From the NCBI GenBank assembly GCA_043228905.1, contig JBHGNT010000008.1, forward strand, positions 9,052,001 through 9,116,000: 64,000 nt of DNA, written 5' to 3'. Under the pieces are notes generated by a model. It did no database searches. It was not told the origin of the DNA and worked only from the letters and a program-made list of their open reading frames with translations. Below are positions 9,499 through 21,300 of the stretch, piece by piece. Every line of letters begins with the position of its first letter. Position 1 is the first letter of the stretch. A program made the translations under genes and the position numbers. Source of the DNA: Azolla caroliniana (Eukaryota > Polypodiophyta).

Positions 9499-10996
9499 GG
9501 TGTCTTACCAGTCCGATTCTCTTCCGGCATGCATCCAACTTGTCGGGTGTCAGCACTTTGGTCAGCATATCTGACCCGTTCTCGGCCGTGTGGATCTTCG
9601 TCAGTGCGAACTCTTGGTCATCTACTCTTTCCCGGATCCAGTGATACCTCCGCTGGATATGCTTTGTCCGAGAATGGTAGGCCGCATTCTTAGCAAGGTG
9701 GATGGCACTTTGACTGTCACAATAGAGTCGGTATTCCTCTTGCCGGATACCGAGCTCTCCGATGAAGTCCTTCATCCATAATATTTCCTTGCCGGCTTCC
9801 ACAGCCGCCATGTACTCTGCCTCTGTGGTTGACAATGCAACCGTCTTTTGCAGACTCGACTGCCACAAAACAACTCCCCCTGCATATGTCATTACATACC
9901 CGGATGTAGACCGGCTGGTATCCACATCAGCCGACATGTCCGAATCGGTGAAACCGTCCAGTTGAGGTTTTCCGGAGCCGAATCGGAGACACATATTTGA
10001 AGTGCCCTTCAAGTACCGGAGTATCCATTTGACTGTGTTCCAGTGCTCCTTGCCGGGATTACTCATGAACCGGCTCACCACTCCGACTGCGTATCCTATA
10101 TCCGGTCAGGTACACACCATAGCGTACATCAAGCTCCCGACGGCAGAGGCATATGGAATCTTCATCATATCCGTCTTCTCTGCTTTCGTCTTCGGGCTTT
10201 GCTTGCCGGATAGCCTGCAGTTTGCCGGAAGTGTCGATCCGACCGGTTTCGCTTCTGACATGTTGAACCGGTGAACCACCTTTGTCACGTACTTCTCCTG
10301 TGACAGCCATAATTGCTTCGCTTTCCGGTTACAGATGATGTGCATCCCCAACATCTGTCTTGCCGGACCCAAGTCTTTCATTGAGAAGGTCCGGTTGAGA
10401 GCCTTCTTCAGCATCCATATTTTTACTTGGTCTCGTCCGACGATCAACATGTCATCCACGTACAGGAGGAGTATCAGGAAGTCTCCTCCTTCAAACTTCT
10501 TCACAAACACGCAGTGATCGGCCTGCGTCTTGTGGTACCCTTGATCGGTCATGAAGGAGTCGAACTTCCGGTACCATTGCCGGGGAGCCTGCTTCAGTCC
10601 GTACAGGCTGTTCTTCAACCGACATACCAGGTGCTCCTTCCCTTTCTCCACAAATCCTTCCGGTTGCTGCATGTAGATCTCCTCTTCGAGGTCGCCGTGA
10701 AGGAATGCCGTCTTCACGTCCAGCTGCTCTACCTCGAGGTCCATGCTTGCTGCTATACTCAGCACTGTCCGGATGGAGGTCATCTTTACTACCGGGGCAA
10801 ATATCTCGTCAAAGTCCACACCCTTCTTCTGCTGGAACCCCTTCACCACGATCCTGGCTTTGTATCTCGGGGGGTTGCCGGCATCTCCCGGTTTCAACTT
10901 GTACACCCACTTGTTTCGGAGTGCTCGCTTTCCTTTCGGCAGCTCCACCAATTCGTATGTATGGTTCTCATGCAGGGAATCCATCTCATCCTGCAT
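9499..10996 (-). pseudogene. Copia-C reverse transcriptase and RNase H
   Basis: One minus-strand frame, open from 10996 to the LTR except for a TGA at 10103-10105 (MVCT*PDI). RT blocks: NKWVYKLKPGD, FDEIFAPVVKM, LDVKTAFLHGDLEEEIYMQQPEGF, then catalytic YVDDMLIVG with YVDD at 10463-10452, LGMHIICNRK and LWLSQEKYV. RNase H: GFTDSDMSAD with an Asp, LSTTEAEYMAA with the Glu, YCDSQSAIHLAKN and HIQRRYHWIRE. The natural C terminus after RIGLVRHP is lost because the following bases are the Gypsy-G patch. Best candidate in the window for a recently intact RT. Confidence 0.92.
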
Positions 10997-11001
10997 GGCA
11001 C

Positions 11002-13545
11002 TTAACCATTTTCGGTTGTGGGTGTCTTCCTTCGCTTCTTCGAAGCTTTCGGCTCCCCCTCATCGGTCAGCAGGACATGCTCTGCATCCGGAAATCTCCG
11101 GGGCGCCCTTCTCTCTCTGAGGGGATATCTATGTCTTCGGGCTTCAGTAACCGGCTCCTCCATTTGCTCTTCATCCGAATCCGATTCAGATTCTTGGCCG
11201 GTTCCGGTCTCAACTTCCTCTACGTCTTCATCTGCCGGTTCGGTATCCTCACCGTAACCGGCTGGTTCCTCGAGTGCTAACCGGTCTCCTGCCGGTTGGG
11301 TCTGCTCATCGTAGTGTCTATCCTTACCGGTCGACTCAGAGTTCATTATCTTCTTCTTCGACTCCCAGTCGGCGAGCGTCTTGTCCTCCATGAAGATAAT
11401 ATCTTGACTCCGGAATACCTTCTTGTCGACCGGGTCCCACACTCGGTAGCCGAACTCATCGTCACCGTAACCGAGGAATATGCATGGACGGGTCTTTGGA
11501 TCTAGCTTTCCTCTCCGGTCCTTAGCTACATGCACGTACGCGAGACACCTGAACACCCTCAGATGCCGGTAGGACACTTCCTTACCGGTCCATACTCTCT
11601 GTGGCGTGTCTCCGTCCAAGGGTACTGAGGGTGATCTGTTTATCACGTATGTCGCCGTCGACAGTGCCTCAGCCCAAAACTGCTTGGGTAGTTTTGCATG
11701 CGCTAGCATACTCCGGACCCTCTCCATTATGGTCCGGTTCATCCTCTCGACCAGTCCGTTTAGTTCCGGCGTCTTCGGCACGGTAAATTCGAGCCGGATT
11801 CCCTTCGAGCGGCAGTACTCCTCGAACTGCCCCCGGTATTCTCCCCTGTTATCTGCTCGAACCACCTTCAACTTCCGGCCGGTTTCTCTTTCCACTCTCG
11901 CGTGGAGCTCTTTGAAGACGGATAACACCTGATCCTTCGTCTTCAGTGGTGTGGCCCACAGCTTTCGGCTGTGGTCATCTATGAACGTCACGAAGTACTG
12001 CGCTCCGGCATGTGACTTCGTGTCTACTTGACACACATCCGTATGCACCAACTCTAGTGGTGCATTACGTCTCATCAGTGGCCTTGGTCGGAAGGAGGTC
12101 CGGTTCTGCTTACCGGCCAGACAATCAGTGCACTTCTCTAAGTGCACGTTCTTCACTGGAATGAGGTTGTCGTCTGCAAGCCTCTTCATCCCCTTCTCAC
12201 TCATATGACACAGCCTCTTGTGCCACAGCTCACCGGCAGTGTCGGATGCCACGTTCACTTCTTCCGGACATAACCGGGCATTCATCAAGTACAGTGTGTT
12301 TACCTTCCGGGCCCGAGCCACAATCAGGCTCCCTTTGCTGAACTTCATGACACCGTTCCGGATGCTACCCGTGTAGCCTTCATCATCTAGCCGACCGGCT
12401 GATATCAGGTTCAAACGAACTTCCGGAACGTGTCGGACATCCTTCAGCAGCATCTTGCATCCAGTTGGTGTTGTCAGCCACACGTCTCCTATGCCGACAA
12501 TTCGGCATGTACCTTCATTCCCTATCCGGACACAGTCGTGGTCACCGGCTAAGTAGGATGTGAAGAATTTCCGGTCCGGGGTAAGGTGGAACGATGCTCC
12601 GGAGTCTACCACCCAGGTCATCTCGTCACCGGCAAGGTTTATCTCACTCTCCTCGGTGATGAGCATCAACTCTTCTTCACTTGCCGCGATTGCCGTCGTT
12701 CCCTTCCGGTCTGCCCCCCTCCGGTCTTTACCGTTTCGGTCTTTACCGTTCCGGTCCGGGGTTTGCTTCGAATTGGTACCGTCGGTTTCCTTGTCTTTAC
12801 GGAAATGCCGACAGTTCTTTTGGAAGTGTCCCGGCTTGCCGCAATAGAAGCAAGTAGGCCTCCCCCTTGACTTTGACCGTGTCCCCGACTTCTCCCGGTT
12901 CTGGGGACTACGGTTTCTATGTCTTCCGCGTTCCGATTCGGTAAGAAGCGCTTTGGAGTCGGAGCTCGTATCTTTGTCTTTCCGACGCGCCTCCTCATCT
13001 AGCAAGCTCGACTTTACTCTTGCTAGGGATAACCGTTTTCCTTCCGGCCCGGCATTGCCCAAAGTGACAACCAACGTCTCCTAGCTATCCGGGAGGGAAT
13101 CGAGCAGGAGTAGCGCTAGTACCTCATCGGCAAGAGGTACTTCCAACGACGTTGCCTGGTGTATCAGCCCCTGGAAGGCATTCATATGCTCCGCCATGCT
13201 GGAGCCATCTTGGTACCGGAGTCTTACTAGCTTCCGGAATACCGACACCTGATTGACAACATTTTTGTTTTGAAACATTATGCCAATCTTCTCCCAGAGC
13301 TCATGAGCCTTGCTCTCTTCATTGAAGTTGTTGTACAGGCTCATGTCGATGAAGCACCGTATGTACGCCGTTGTCTTCATGTGCATCACCTCCCATATCG
13401 CGGCGTCGATTTTGTCCGGTCTCTTGTCCCCGAACTGAACTGGCAGCCAAAGGTCTTTAACAACGAGCATGTTCCTCATCTTCGACTTCCATACTGAATA
13501 GTTGGAGCCGGTGAGCTTGAACATGCCGCCAAATGATTCGTCCAT
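11002..13545 (-). pseudogene. Copia-C gag, protease and integrase
   Basis: Starts at ATG 13545 (MDESFGGMFKLTGSNYS), 28 bases inside the primer site, and stays in one frame to a TAA at 11002, broken only by a TAG at 13081-13083. Gag carries a zinc knuckle CFYCGKPGHFQKNC at about 12870-12829. Protease has an intact WVVDSGASFHLTPD (about 12620-12575). Integrase has LWHKRLCH...CTDCLAGK, then VHTDVC, VRADNRGEY and NGLVERMN; the middle motif is DNRGE where DNGGE is usual. The hinge is acidic, ending in KKRRK. RT follows in the -1 frame, overlapping the end. Confidence 0.92.
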
Positions 13546-13561
13546 TTTCTGTGTCGATTCC

Positions 13562-13573
13562 GCTCTGATACCA
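13562..13573 (-). other. Primer binding site of Copia-C (initiator Met-tRNA)
   Basis: The plus-strand gctctgatacca is the exact complement of TGGTATCAGAGC and lies two bases inside the 5' LTR, whose first internal base is 13575. It fixes the orientation of Copia-C as minus. Confidence 0.95.
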
Positions 13574-13575
13574 CT

Positions 13576-14373
13576 TGACGGGAACCTAACGTTCCTTATG
13601 CGCAATGCTCGGCCACAACCGAGATTCTTTTCATACACAGAAAAACGGGAAATACAACATGATACAAAGGAGAGGAAGATACACACACACTACACAGGAG
13701 GTTAACGTGGAAAACCCCAAACTGGAGGAAAAACCACGGCAGCCCACAGGTTGCAAATTGTCACTATGTATGAATGTACAAAACAGTGAGTTCTCGGAGG
13801 CAACGACCTCGGACTCACGCTCTTCGCCACAGGCGGCGGTTACAACAGAGGCAACGACCTCGTTCTCTCTCTCTCTCTCTGTACAGTTACGCGCTCTCTC
13901 TTCGTCTTGCACCAACAAGGAAGAGTAATGACCACCTAATATTAGTTTGCCCTAAGTCATATTTATACTAATATGACTTTTCGGCTATTTACAAATATAG
14001 CCACAATGGGCTCTCAGAAACATATTTACGAATATGTCTCTTCCTCCGGTTCATACTGGGCCTGCACCATCCGGCTCTCCGTAGCCGAGTACTCCTCATC
14101 CGGTTCATACCGGGCCTGCACCATCCGGCTCTCCGTAGCCAGGTACTCCTCATCCGATTCATACCAGGCCTGCACCATCCGGCTCTCCGTAGCCGGGTAC
14201 TTCTCATCCGGTTCATACCAGGCCTGCATCATCTGGCTCTCCGTAGCCGGGTACTTCTCATCCGGTTCATACCGGGCCTGCACCATCCGGCTCTCCGTAG
14301 CCGGGTACTCCTCATCCGGTTTCGTCGGCACTGTTCTTCTCCCTTCCCATCCGGAGGGACTTGTCTCCCAACA
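13576..14373 (-). repeat. 5' LTR of Copia-C, five tandem units
   Basis: A 798-bp LTR nearly identical to the left copy apart from unit number: five 54-bp units at about 14045-14325 against three. Each unit is in frame and would read as an Arg-rich repeat if translated, but there is no sign that it is a protein. TSD GGTCC follows at 14374-14378. A TATA-like element reads on the minus strand near 13963-13972 (tatttatact on plus). Confidence 0.94.
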
Positions 14374-14993
14374 GGTCCAACTCCCAAATTGCGGATGGTC
14401 AGCTTGTTGACCGGTTGTAAGTCCTGAATGAAGCGCAACGTACCGTTCTTCTCTGGCACTATAAACCACCGGTTAGAGCAAGGGGCACTCGATGGTTTGA
14501 GGATGCCCAACTCCACCTTCTGCTTAAGAAGCTCCATCAACATTGGCATGTGAGCTCTCGGTACTTGAATCGGTTTGAGACTCCATGGCACATGCGGCAC
14601 GGTAAAGATCACCATTGGTTCGACAATGGTCGGGTCGACACACCCAATCTCTCCCAGCAAGAATGCGAAGGCTTTCCTGTGCCTCTCGAGCATCCTTCTG
14701 AACCGGTCCTATTCCACTGGCAGTAGGAAGCCACCCCCACCGATCTTCAGCTCTCGTAGCATTTTGTCGGTGAAACGGTGTCCTATGCTAGCCGGATCTC
14801 GCAAGCTCGGGTCGGTAGTGACCCCCTTTATTTGTTCCCAGCTACCCTCCGGTAAGGGAGTCGCGACAGGCTTCACCTTCCGGTCCACAGTCTTGTACTT
14901 GGTGTCTACTCGGGCGATCCGATGTGCCCTGGTTTTTCTTTCGATGTCCGCAATGACTTCATACATGTCGACCGAGTTGACCGGTATGACTCA
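14374..14993 (-). pseudogene. Gypsy-G protease-RT linker and RT N-terminal part
   Basis: Minus strand: MYEVIADIERKTRAHRIARVDTK linker, then FRRMLERHRKAFAFLLGEIG, VPHVPWSLKPIQVPRA, LLKQKVELGILKPSSAPCSNRWFIVPEKNG and LRFIQDLQPVNKLTIRNLGVGP. These are the fingers of a gypsy RT. One stop lies near 14708. The frame is cut at 14374 by Copia-C and rejoins at 8776. Confidence 0.85.
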
Positions 14994-15042
14994 GTCTTCG
15001 CTTAGGACTCCTTTGACTACCTTCCTGATCTCTCCAAGGGTG

Positions 15043-15709
15043 TCATCGAACGAGACCGCCTCCACGGCTTCCCCAATCCCTTCGTTGTGACTCAAGGCTC
15101 CGCATGCCTTTAAGCGTCTCTTGCACGAAAAAATATTGGTTTATATCGACGTCTCCGACGCTCACCCTGACGTTCGGGCAAGCCCCATGTACTTCTTCTG
15201 TGGCTCTTGTAGCCGCGCGTATCTTCCACCCGTGTTTGGTGTTGATTGGCCAATTCCCCTTTTTGTAGAAGTCCATGGACATTAGGTTAATTTCCGACCC
15301 GTGGTCGATTAATGCCACCACCGGTTCCTTCACATCCCCGATACGAACCAGGGTTTTTGTAGTCGCTCTTGCCCAGTGCGGCTTGGCGTAGTGGCTCTCT
15401 GCAAGCTCATCTTCCACGGCCATCTCGTCGAGGAGTGCCACCCTTACCTCAATCGGCTTCTCGGGCTCCGATTCCGTCGCGAGATGCTTTCTCTTCACGA
15501 GGTCCACAATGTTGTCGTGGAATTCCCTTCTCGCTATTCCAAGCACTTCCCTCACCGTGAGTTCTACACGACTGTCGAGAACTCGCTCCTCTAGAACCTT
15601 CTGTAGGTTCGTTGGTTTCTTGATTTCCAAGTGTTGAGAGACAAGCTCAACATCGGCCGGATCGGCTGAAGAAGCCGAGGACTGGATCGGTTGGGACCGA
15701 TCGGTTAGG
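15043..15709 (-). pseudogene. Gypsy-G aspartic protease
   Basis: Minus strand from about 15709: a linker rich in acidic residues (PADVELVSQHLEIKKPTN), then TLVRIGDVKEPVVALIDHGSEINLMS with the catalytic ID-H-GSE at about 15320-15290 (DHG where DSG or DTG is more common), and KIRAATRATEEVHGACPNVRV. The C-terminal flap region reads QYFFVQETLKG. Solo LTR S1 separates this part from the upstream linker. The frame differs from the RT frame, so a frameshift near 15043 breaks the polyprotein. Confidence 0.8.
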
Positions 15710-15714
15710 CCGAG

Positions 15715-16004
15715 TGCGTAAACCAGGAGGTTGTTAGGAAAGATATTCCGTGAGGAATATATTTGGGAGTTAGTGTAGGAGCTCTTAATGAGCATTGAAG
15801 TACTGTCAATACTTCTGTCAGTCCTTCTAGGACTTGTATAAAAGTGTTCATGGAACACACATATGTATAGAGTAGTGAATAGAGTTTTTTGTAAAATATA
15901 GTTCTTGTGTTTTCTCTCTCTCACTCTCTCTGTCTCTCCATTAAACTTGAGTGTTCTTCCTTTTGTTCTGTCTTCATACTTGCTTCCGCACGCTACTTTC
16001 TACA
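15715..16004 (+). repeat. Solo LTR S1 inside Gypsy-G
   Basis: A 290-bp LTR, tgcgtaaacc...ctttctaca, flanked by a perfect 5-bp TSD CCGAG (15710-15714 and 16005-16009). A plus-strand TATA box (gtataaaag, about 15836) and a CT microsatellite (about 15915-15940) support the orientation. No internal sequence remains, so this is a solo LTR. Its family is not otherwise present in the window. Removing it rejoins the Gypsy-G linker (SFRLSS) to the protease segment. Confidence 0.85.
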
Positions 16005-16130
16005 CCGAGCTTAAACGGAAGCTCGGAATCCTGCCCTTCTCCTTCTCTTGGGACCCAGTTGGAGTGGCATCGTGCCTTTTCAGCGCGCTTCGGGTGTCAT
16101 ACCTCCCCAAAGGGCCCGCTCCCCCGGTTT
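16005..16130 (-). pseudogene. Gypsy-G gag-pol linker fragment
   Basis: Minus strand reads GGAGPLGRYDTRSALKRHDATPTGSQEKEKGRIPSFRLSS, a basic Ser/Lys-rich linker joining gag to protease. It lies between Copia-D on the right and S1 on the left and is the upstream continuation of the protease frame. Too short to classify alone; assigned by position. Confidence 0.6.
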
Positions 16131-16423
16131 TGTTGGGGACAAGGCCGTGAATGCGGAAGTGCAGGCAACATTCGTGATGAAGAAGAACCTGTGTATGTAT
16201 GAGCAAGATAGACACGGAGGGAGAGAGAGAGGCACAAAGGAAACGTTATATTCTAATAGCAACAGTTACAAATGACAACCAACCTTCACTAAAGGTTACA
16301 AAGTCACTTTATATAGTGACTATCCTAGGGCAACTGCCCTTTATGCTATTTACAGAAATGGCCCAAACTTGGGTTGTCCAAAGGGACAATGTGAATACGG
16401 CCATTATACACTCGTATTCAACA
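16131..16423 (-). repeat. 3' LTR of Copia-D, intact form
   Basis: A 293-bp LTR, tgttgggg...attcaaca, followed at 16424-16432 by ctcccccgt, the complement of the polypurine tract. It holds an inverted repeat agtcac-tttatata-gtgact at 16302-16321. In the 5' LTR the sequence from 16318 to 16423 is inverted and the 19 bases 16299-16317 are missing. Confidence 0.93.
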
Positions 16424-16622
16424 CTCCCCCGTAATGGGCGTATACATGGGTTATCTAAAGAATTACAGGTATATATACAAGGTTTATCGGACAGATCAAT
16501 TTTGTCAGAGTCGGCAAGATCCGAAGACAGAGGACCGAACCGGTTGGGTCAGAAGAGCTGAAGCCGATCCTCAGAGAACTGATGTTGGTGGTCCGAAACC
16601 ATCCTGTGTTGTGTGTCCAACT

Positions 16623-17916
16623 TTAATCAGACCGATTTTTCGTTACGCCCATCTGATGCCGAAGGAACCGAAAACGATCCGCTGAAAGGCACTTGGTCAT
16701 TCCATTTGCGACATTACCGGTTGTGGATATCTTCTCGAGACCGATTTTCCCTGAAATGACGCAGTCCAGAACGAAGTGATATCGAATGTTGATATGCTTA
16801 GAGGCGTTGTGGTGGACCAGATTTTTTGACAAAGCAACAACACCCTGACTGTCGCTGTAGACAACTGGAGCCGAGTCGGAGTTGACCTGTCGAAACGTGT
16901 GCGCCAGTCGACCGAGCCATAAAGCTTGTTTTGCTGCATCGGACGCAGCTACATATTCCGCTTCGGTCGTTGAGGTGGTTGTGCACTCTTGAAGTTTTGA
17001 CTTCCATGAGATTGTTCCATTGCCGAATTTGAAACAGTATCCGGTTTTTGATTTCCGAATGTCCACACAACCTGCGAAGTCTGAGTCGGTGTAACCGACT
17101 ACGCCGAAGATTGAGTTCGGGCTGAAAAGAATGTTGTGGTCTTTTGTGCCAACTAGATATCTGAACACACGCTTGACTGCGTTCCAGTGCGATCGGCCGG
17201 GGTTGTGCATGAATCTGTTGACGACTCCTACGGCGTGAGAAATATCCAGCCGTGGCGCGACCATTGCGTACATGAGGGAGCCGATTGTCGGTGCATACGG
17301 TACTGACTTCATATCTTCCCCCTCCGGACTGGATGTCGGACAGTCTCGCTGAGACAACCAAAGGTTAATGGGGAGCGGGATCAAAGCAGACTTGGCCGAT
17401 TGCATGTTGAAGCGTTCTAAGACACATCCGATGTAGTCGGTTTGAGACAAGAAAAGTTGTTGTGTATCGCGATACCGACTAATCTTCATACCAAGTATGT
17501 GTCTTGCCGGACCGAGGTCCTTCATGAAAAACTTCAACTGTAGTTGCCGAACGAGTTCGGTGAGCTCTCCGGCATGCCGACCGGAGAGTAGCATGTCGTC
17601 CATGTAGATGATGAGGAAGACAGGAGACCCGTCTTGAGTTGTTTTGGTGAAGTGACAATGGTCCTCATCGCTCTTGGAGAAGCCGACCGACTGGATGAAG
17701 TCGTCGAACTTCTTGTACCACTATCGGGGTGCCTGTTTTAGGCCGTATAAACTCTTCCTGAGTCGGCAAACTAGATGTTCCTGGCCGGATACCACAAAGC
17801 CTTTCGGCTACTCCATATAGATTTCCTCTTGTAGGTCACCGTGGAGGAATGTCGTTTTTACATCTAGCTGAATCAGCTCCAAGTTGTCGGCGGCCACGAT
17901 GCCGAGCATGAAAAGG
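16623..17916 (-). pseudogene. Copia-D RT C-terminal part and RNase H
   Basis: Minus strand from 17916: LGIVAADNLELIQLDVKT, HGDLQEEIYME with a stop, LRKSLYGLKQAP, then the catalytic YMDDMLLSG with YMDD at 17606-17595. From 17603 an uninterrupted 326-codon stretch covers LGMKISRYRD, the connection and RNase H (GYTDSDFAGC, STTEAEYVAAS, YSDSQGVVALSK, KHINIRYHFV), ending at 16623. The upstream half of RT is at 28154-28486, beyond Tat-1. RNase H looks functionally complete. Confidence 0.9.
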
Positions 17917-17921
17917 AGGGT

Positions 17922-18381
17922 TGTTATTGCTAGGGCCGGACAACAGCCTAACACAGGGTGTCCACTTAAGACACTTCACCAAAGGGTGGTACAACAGAAT
18001 GATTTACGACACAATGCTTAATTAGGCCTTAATTGGTTACTTAGCAATCCGTAATTAACACGCGTAAGATATAACAATGAATACAGAATGGTAATCAACA
18101 CTGGAAGATTGAGACAATAAGCTTTATTAATTATCCGCTCCTGATTACACTGTAACCGGGCCTTTATATAGGTCTCCGGTGCGAAATACAAAACGGTGCC
18201 AACCAGCACCTTTACGGGATCGTTCCGGATCGGGATCAGCATACCGATTCCGGTCTGTCCGTCCATATCTTCTTATATATTAATATATATATTAAGACTA
18301 CTAATTACAACCGTTCCCGAATAACTATTCCTTTCACACTCTGGTTTGGACCTCCTTAAGCCTTCTTGCTAGCCGGTAACA
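17922..18381 (-). repeat. 3' LTR of Tat-1
   Basis: A 460-bp LTR, tgttattg...cggtaaca on the plus strand, with a minus-strand TATATAAA (plus tttatata at 18163-18170) and an AT palindrome tatatattaatatatata near 18275. It differs from the 5' LTR at many sites by eye. The Tat-2 LTRs are the same family in opposite orientation. Confidence 0.93.
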
Positions 18382-21300
18382 CATGGCACGCCTGTGGGAC
18401 AGTACCTAGTACGTCGAACCCATTATCCGGCCCTTCTACGCTTCGTCCAAAATGTCCAGAATGCTTTGCTCCAAAATTTCCAATGGCTCGTCGGGAATCT
18501 CTTGTTGTTGCTGTTGTTGTGTCTGCTATTCCGTTTGTGGCTGTGGTTCCGTTTGTCGCTCTCGCACCGGCATTTCCTTTGTTGATTCCTCCGTTGGAGT
18601 TGTCTGTGGCTGACTGACCCCGGCCTGGTACCCGTCTAGTCCTAGTACCGGCGACGGTTCCTCATCACTAAGGTTGACCATTGCCGCCTTTCTCGCTTTT
18701 TCTTCCTGAAGTTGGGACCGCTCATAGCTTTCAAACTGGATTTGAGACTCCAGCCGATCATCGTCCAGTTGAGCTAAGAGTTGCCGAACCTGCACCAATT
18801 GTTCATCCGCCAGGGCTGTGAAATCTTCCGCCAGCTCATCCCTTATGGCAGTGAAGTCCTCCGAGGTCAGTGTATAACAGTCGTCACCCTCCTTTCGCCG
18901 GTTTTCCACGTCCGCCCTAAGCAATTGGAGTTCCGTCGTATTCTGCGCCCATTTCGCCCACCAACGCACCGAGTTGTCATCAATCAAGCTTTTGGTCTTA
19001 GTGAGCCATGACCGGAGGATGCATTGGATCCGTTCGGCTCCCATCTGTGATTTATTTTCTGCGGCTTGTCGCTCTTCCTTCAATTGCTTGATGATCCGAA
19101 CCGTGTCCACCTCCTGTTCCCTATAATGCGACAATTGATTTTGATAGGTTGTTTGCAATCTCTGTAATACCATTGTCGCTCTTTCCTTGTCTTCGTGGTT
19201 CTGTTTGTGGAGCTCTATCCGGTCATTTGCCGCTTCCTCCAATAGCCTGGAACTTTTCGGTCGTTCTTCGGCGAGTGCCGGTGTGGCCCTATCAACTTCT
19301 TGTCGGAGCTCCGCCATCCATTCCTGTTGTTGCTTATGCTCCATCTCCAGCTGCTTGTAGTCCCGATGCAAATGATCGAAATCATCAGTCTTCTACTTCA
19401 GCCTTTGGTTGATCTGTCGGCGCGCGCGGTCCTCCTGGTCCTTCTGTTGCCGGAGCTCTTCCTTCAGCCTCTCGATTTCCATTTCCACCATCCGTCGCAA
19501 CTTGTCTTTTTCCTGCAACAATTTCTCTTTTTCCTCCTTCAGCCGGTCGTAAGCATGATGTCCTTTACGCAGGTTTTCCTTTGCCCGGCGAAGGTTCTCA
19601 GCAGTCTTTTTTAATTCTTCTTCGGCCGCCTTCTTCAAGTCGCATTCACGGCTCCGTAATGCTTCTTGTGCGGCGAGCTCATCTCGTAATTCCACAAGCT
19701 CTTGGGCTTGCACCGCATCTTTCTCCGGGACAGTTTGTGTCTTTGCGGTCTTATTCCTCTGTACATTACCCGGAGTCACCGGTGCTTGGATTTGCGTTGC
19801 GGTAAGGCCATTTTGGCCATATCTCCTGTGATTGGATCCAAGTCTTGTTCGAGGCACCGGATCCTTCACCGGGTCGTTTCCAGTTCATCGGTTGTGACGA
19901 GCAACCGTTCCGTTTGCGCTCTTTCCTCTGCCTCTATGCATCTGACTGTTGGGATTACGGTCCCTCCGGATGGGATGGTCGGATGTCCGGAGCCGGATGA
20001 TGAAGACCCCGGCTACGGAGCCGGATGATGAAGACCCCGGCTACGGAGCCGGATGACGAATGTACCCGGAGAGAGATCCGGATGCGGGGACATATTTGTG
20101 AATATGTTTGCCAAGGGCCCTTGAGGCTATAATTGTAAATAGCCCGAAAGTCATATGTGTATAAATATGACTTAGGGCAAACAGTTTTAATGTTGTTGCT
20201 CATTTTTCTGTGTATTGCCACTCTTATGTGTGCAAGAGAGTGAAGAGAGCAGCCGAGAGCAGGAGAGAGACGAAGAGGTTGTTGCCTCTGTGTATTACCG
20301 CCGCCTGTGGCGAAGACAGTGAGCTCAAGGTTGTTGCCTTGTAGCTTCACCATTGTACATCTCTGATTATAGTGATAGTTGGAGTTTGAGGACTCCCGTG
20401 GTTTTTCCCATTTAGGGTTTTCCAAACACTGACTACTCCGGAAATTTGGTCTCCTATCCACCGGAGCCATTGGTTGCCAATGCACTGTTGTTGCGCTTGC
20501 ACGGAGAGTTGGCTAATGGGTTCACTCACCAATGGCTGGTCCCGCCTTACTGCGTCGAGCTGCGTTTCTGGTTCTGCCAGCTGACCACTCTGCCGTTCCG
20601 GCTTTGAGTGTGTTTCAGCTAGTCGCCCCTTGTCTGCTTGTTCTTGGTCGGCTGGGAAGGTTGGCCTTTTTATATCCGGCTCTTGAGTTACGGGGCTTGC
20701 CGGTGCTGCCTATTGTGCAAGGACTTCTGTGACTAGTTCCCTCCGAACCGGTTCCAGTACCTCCCTTGGCGTGGGATGCTCAACGTGAGTTGGGGGCGTT
20801 CCATCCTTCTGTGGGTCCAAACGCTTCTCGGCTGATTCAGCGGTGCTCTTCACCGGCCGTCGCTGGAGGTGCTCCGTGGGTTCTTCCTCCATTTCTTCTG
20901 CCTGAGTCTCGACATTCATTCTTGCCGCCAGGGTGTCCGTTTCCTATTGCATCGGTCGGTGGAGTGGGCTCTTCAGGGGCCGTGCCGGTGTCTCCTCACT
21001 TGCATCCGTCGGCCGCTTCCGGCTGGCGCCCTCCTTCACCGCCTTCTCTGCGTCAACCGTCTTCCCCTTAGTGGCCTTGGAGGCCAACAGTTGTTGCCGT
21101 TTCGAAGCAGGTTTCGGGGTGCCGTCCGTTGCTCTTCCCCGCTTCTTGATTTGGACGGACTCGATCGGTGGCGCCAACAGGGTGAGCCATTGTGTCACCG
21201 CATGCCATATTTTCCGGCCTTGCCATCCTTTCCTCTTACTATATCAATTGCCGTACATAGCCCGTCGGCAATCAACACCGGCCAATCTACCTTGACCCCT

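Larger units (their letters stand above)
8782..14373 (-). mobile_element. Copia-C, best preserved copia element
   Basis: Full-length minus-strand copia inserted into Gypsy-G RT with TSD GGTCC (8777-8781 and 14374-14378). Across the insertion the host reads LTIRNLGVGP|SINEFAEAF without loss. LTRs are 8782-9473 and 13576-14373; the primer site is perfect. Coding sequence needs only one TAG in gag, a -1 frame step before RT and one TGA in RT. Its protein is the closest relative of Copia-B. Its 3' internal end is abnormal: the polypurine tract is replaced by sequence from the flanking Gypsy-G. Confidence 0.95.

Noticed and set aside
14041-14325. CRISPR-like array from regularly spaced repeats
   Set aside because: Units are directly tandem with no unique spacers and lie within a plant LTR.
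14026-14469. Arg/Trp-rich repetitive peptide read on the minus strand
   Set aside because: It is the 54-bp LTR tandem repeat of Copia-C read in frame, with the unit length divisible by three; no independent gene signal.
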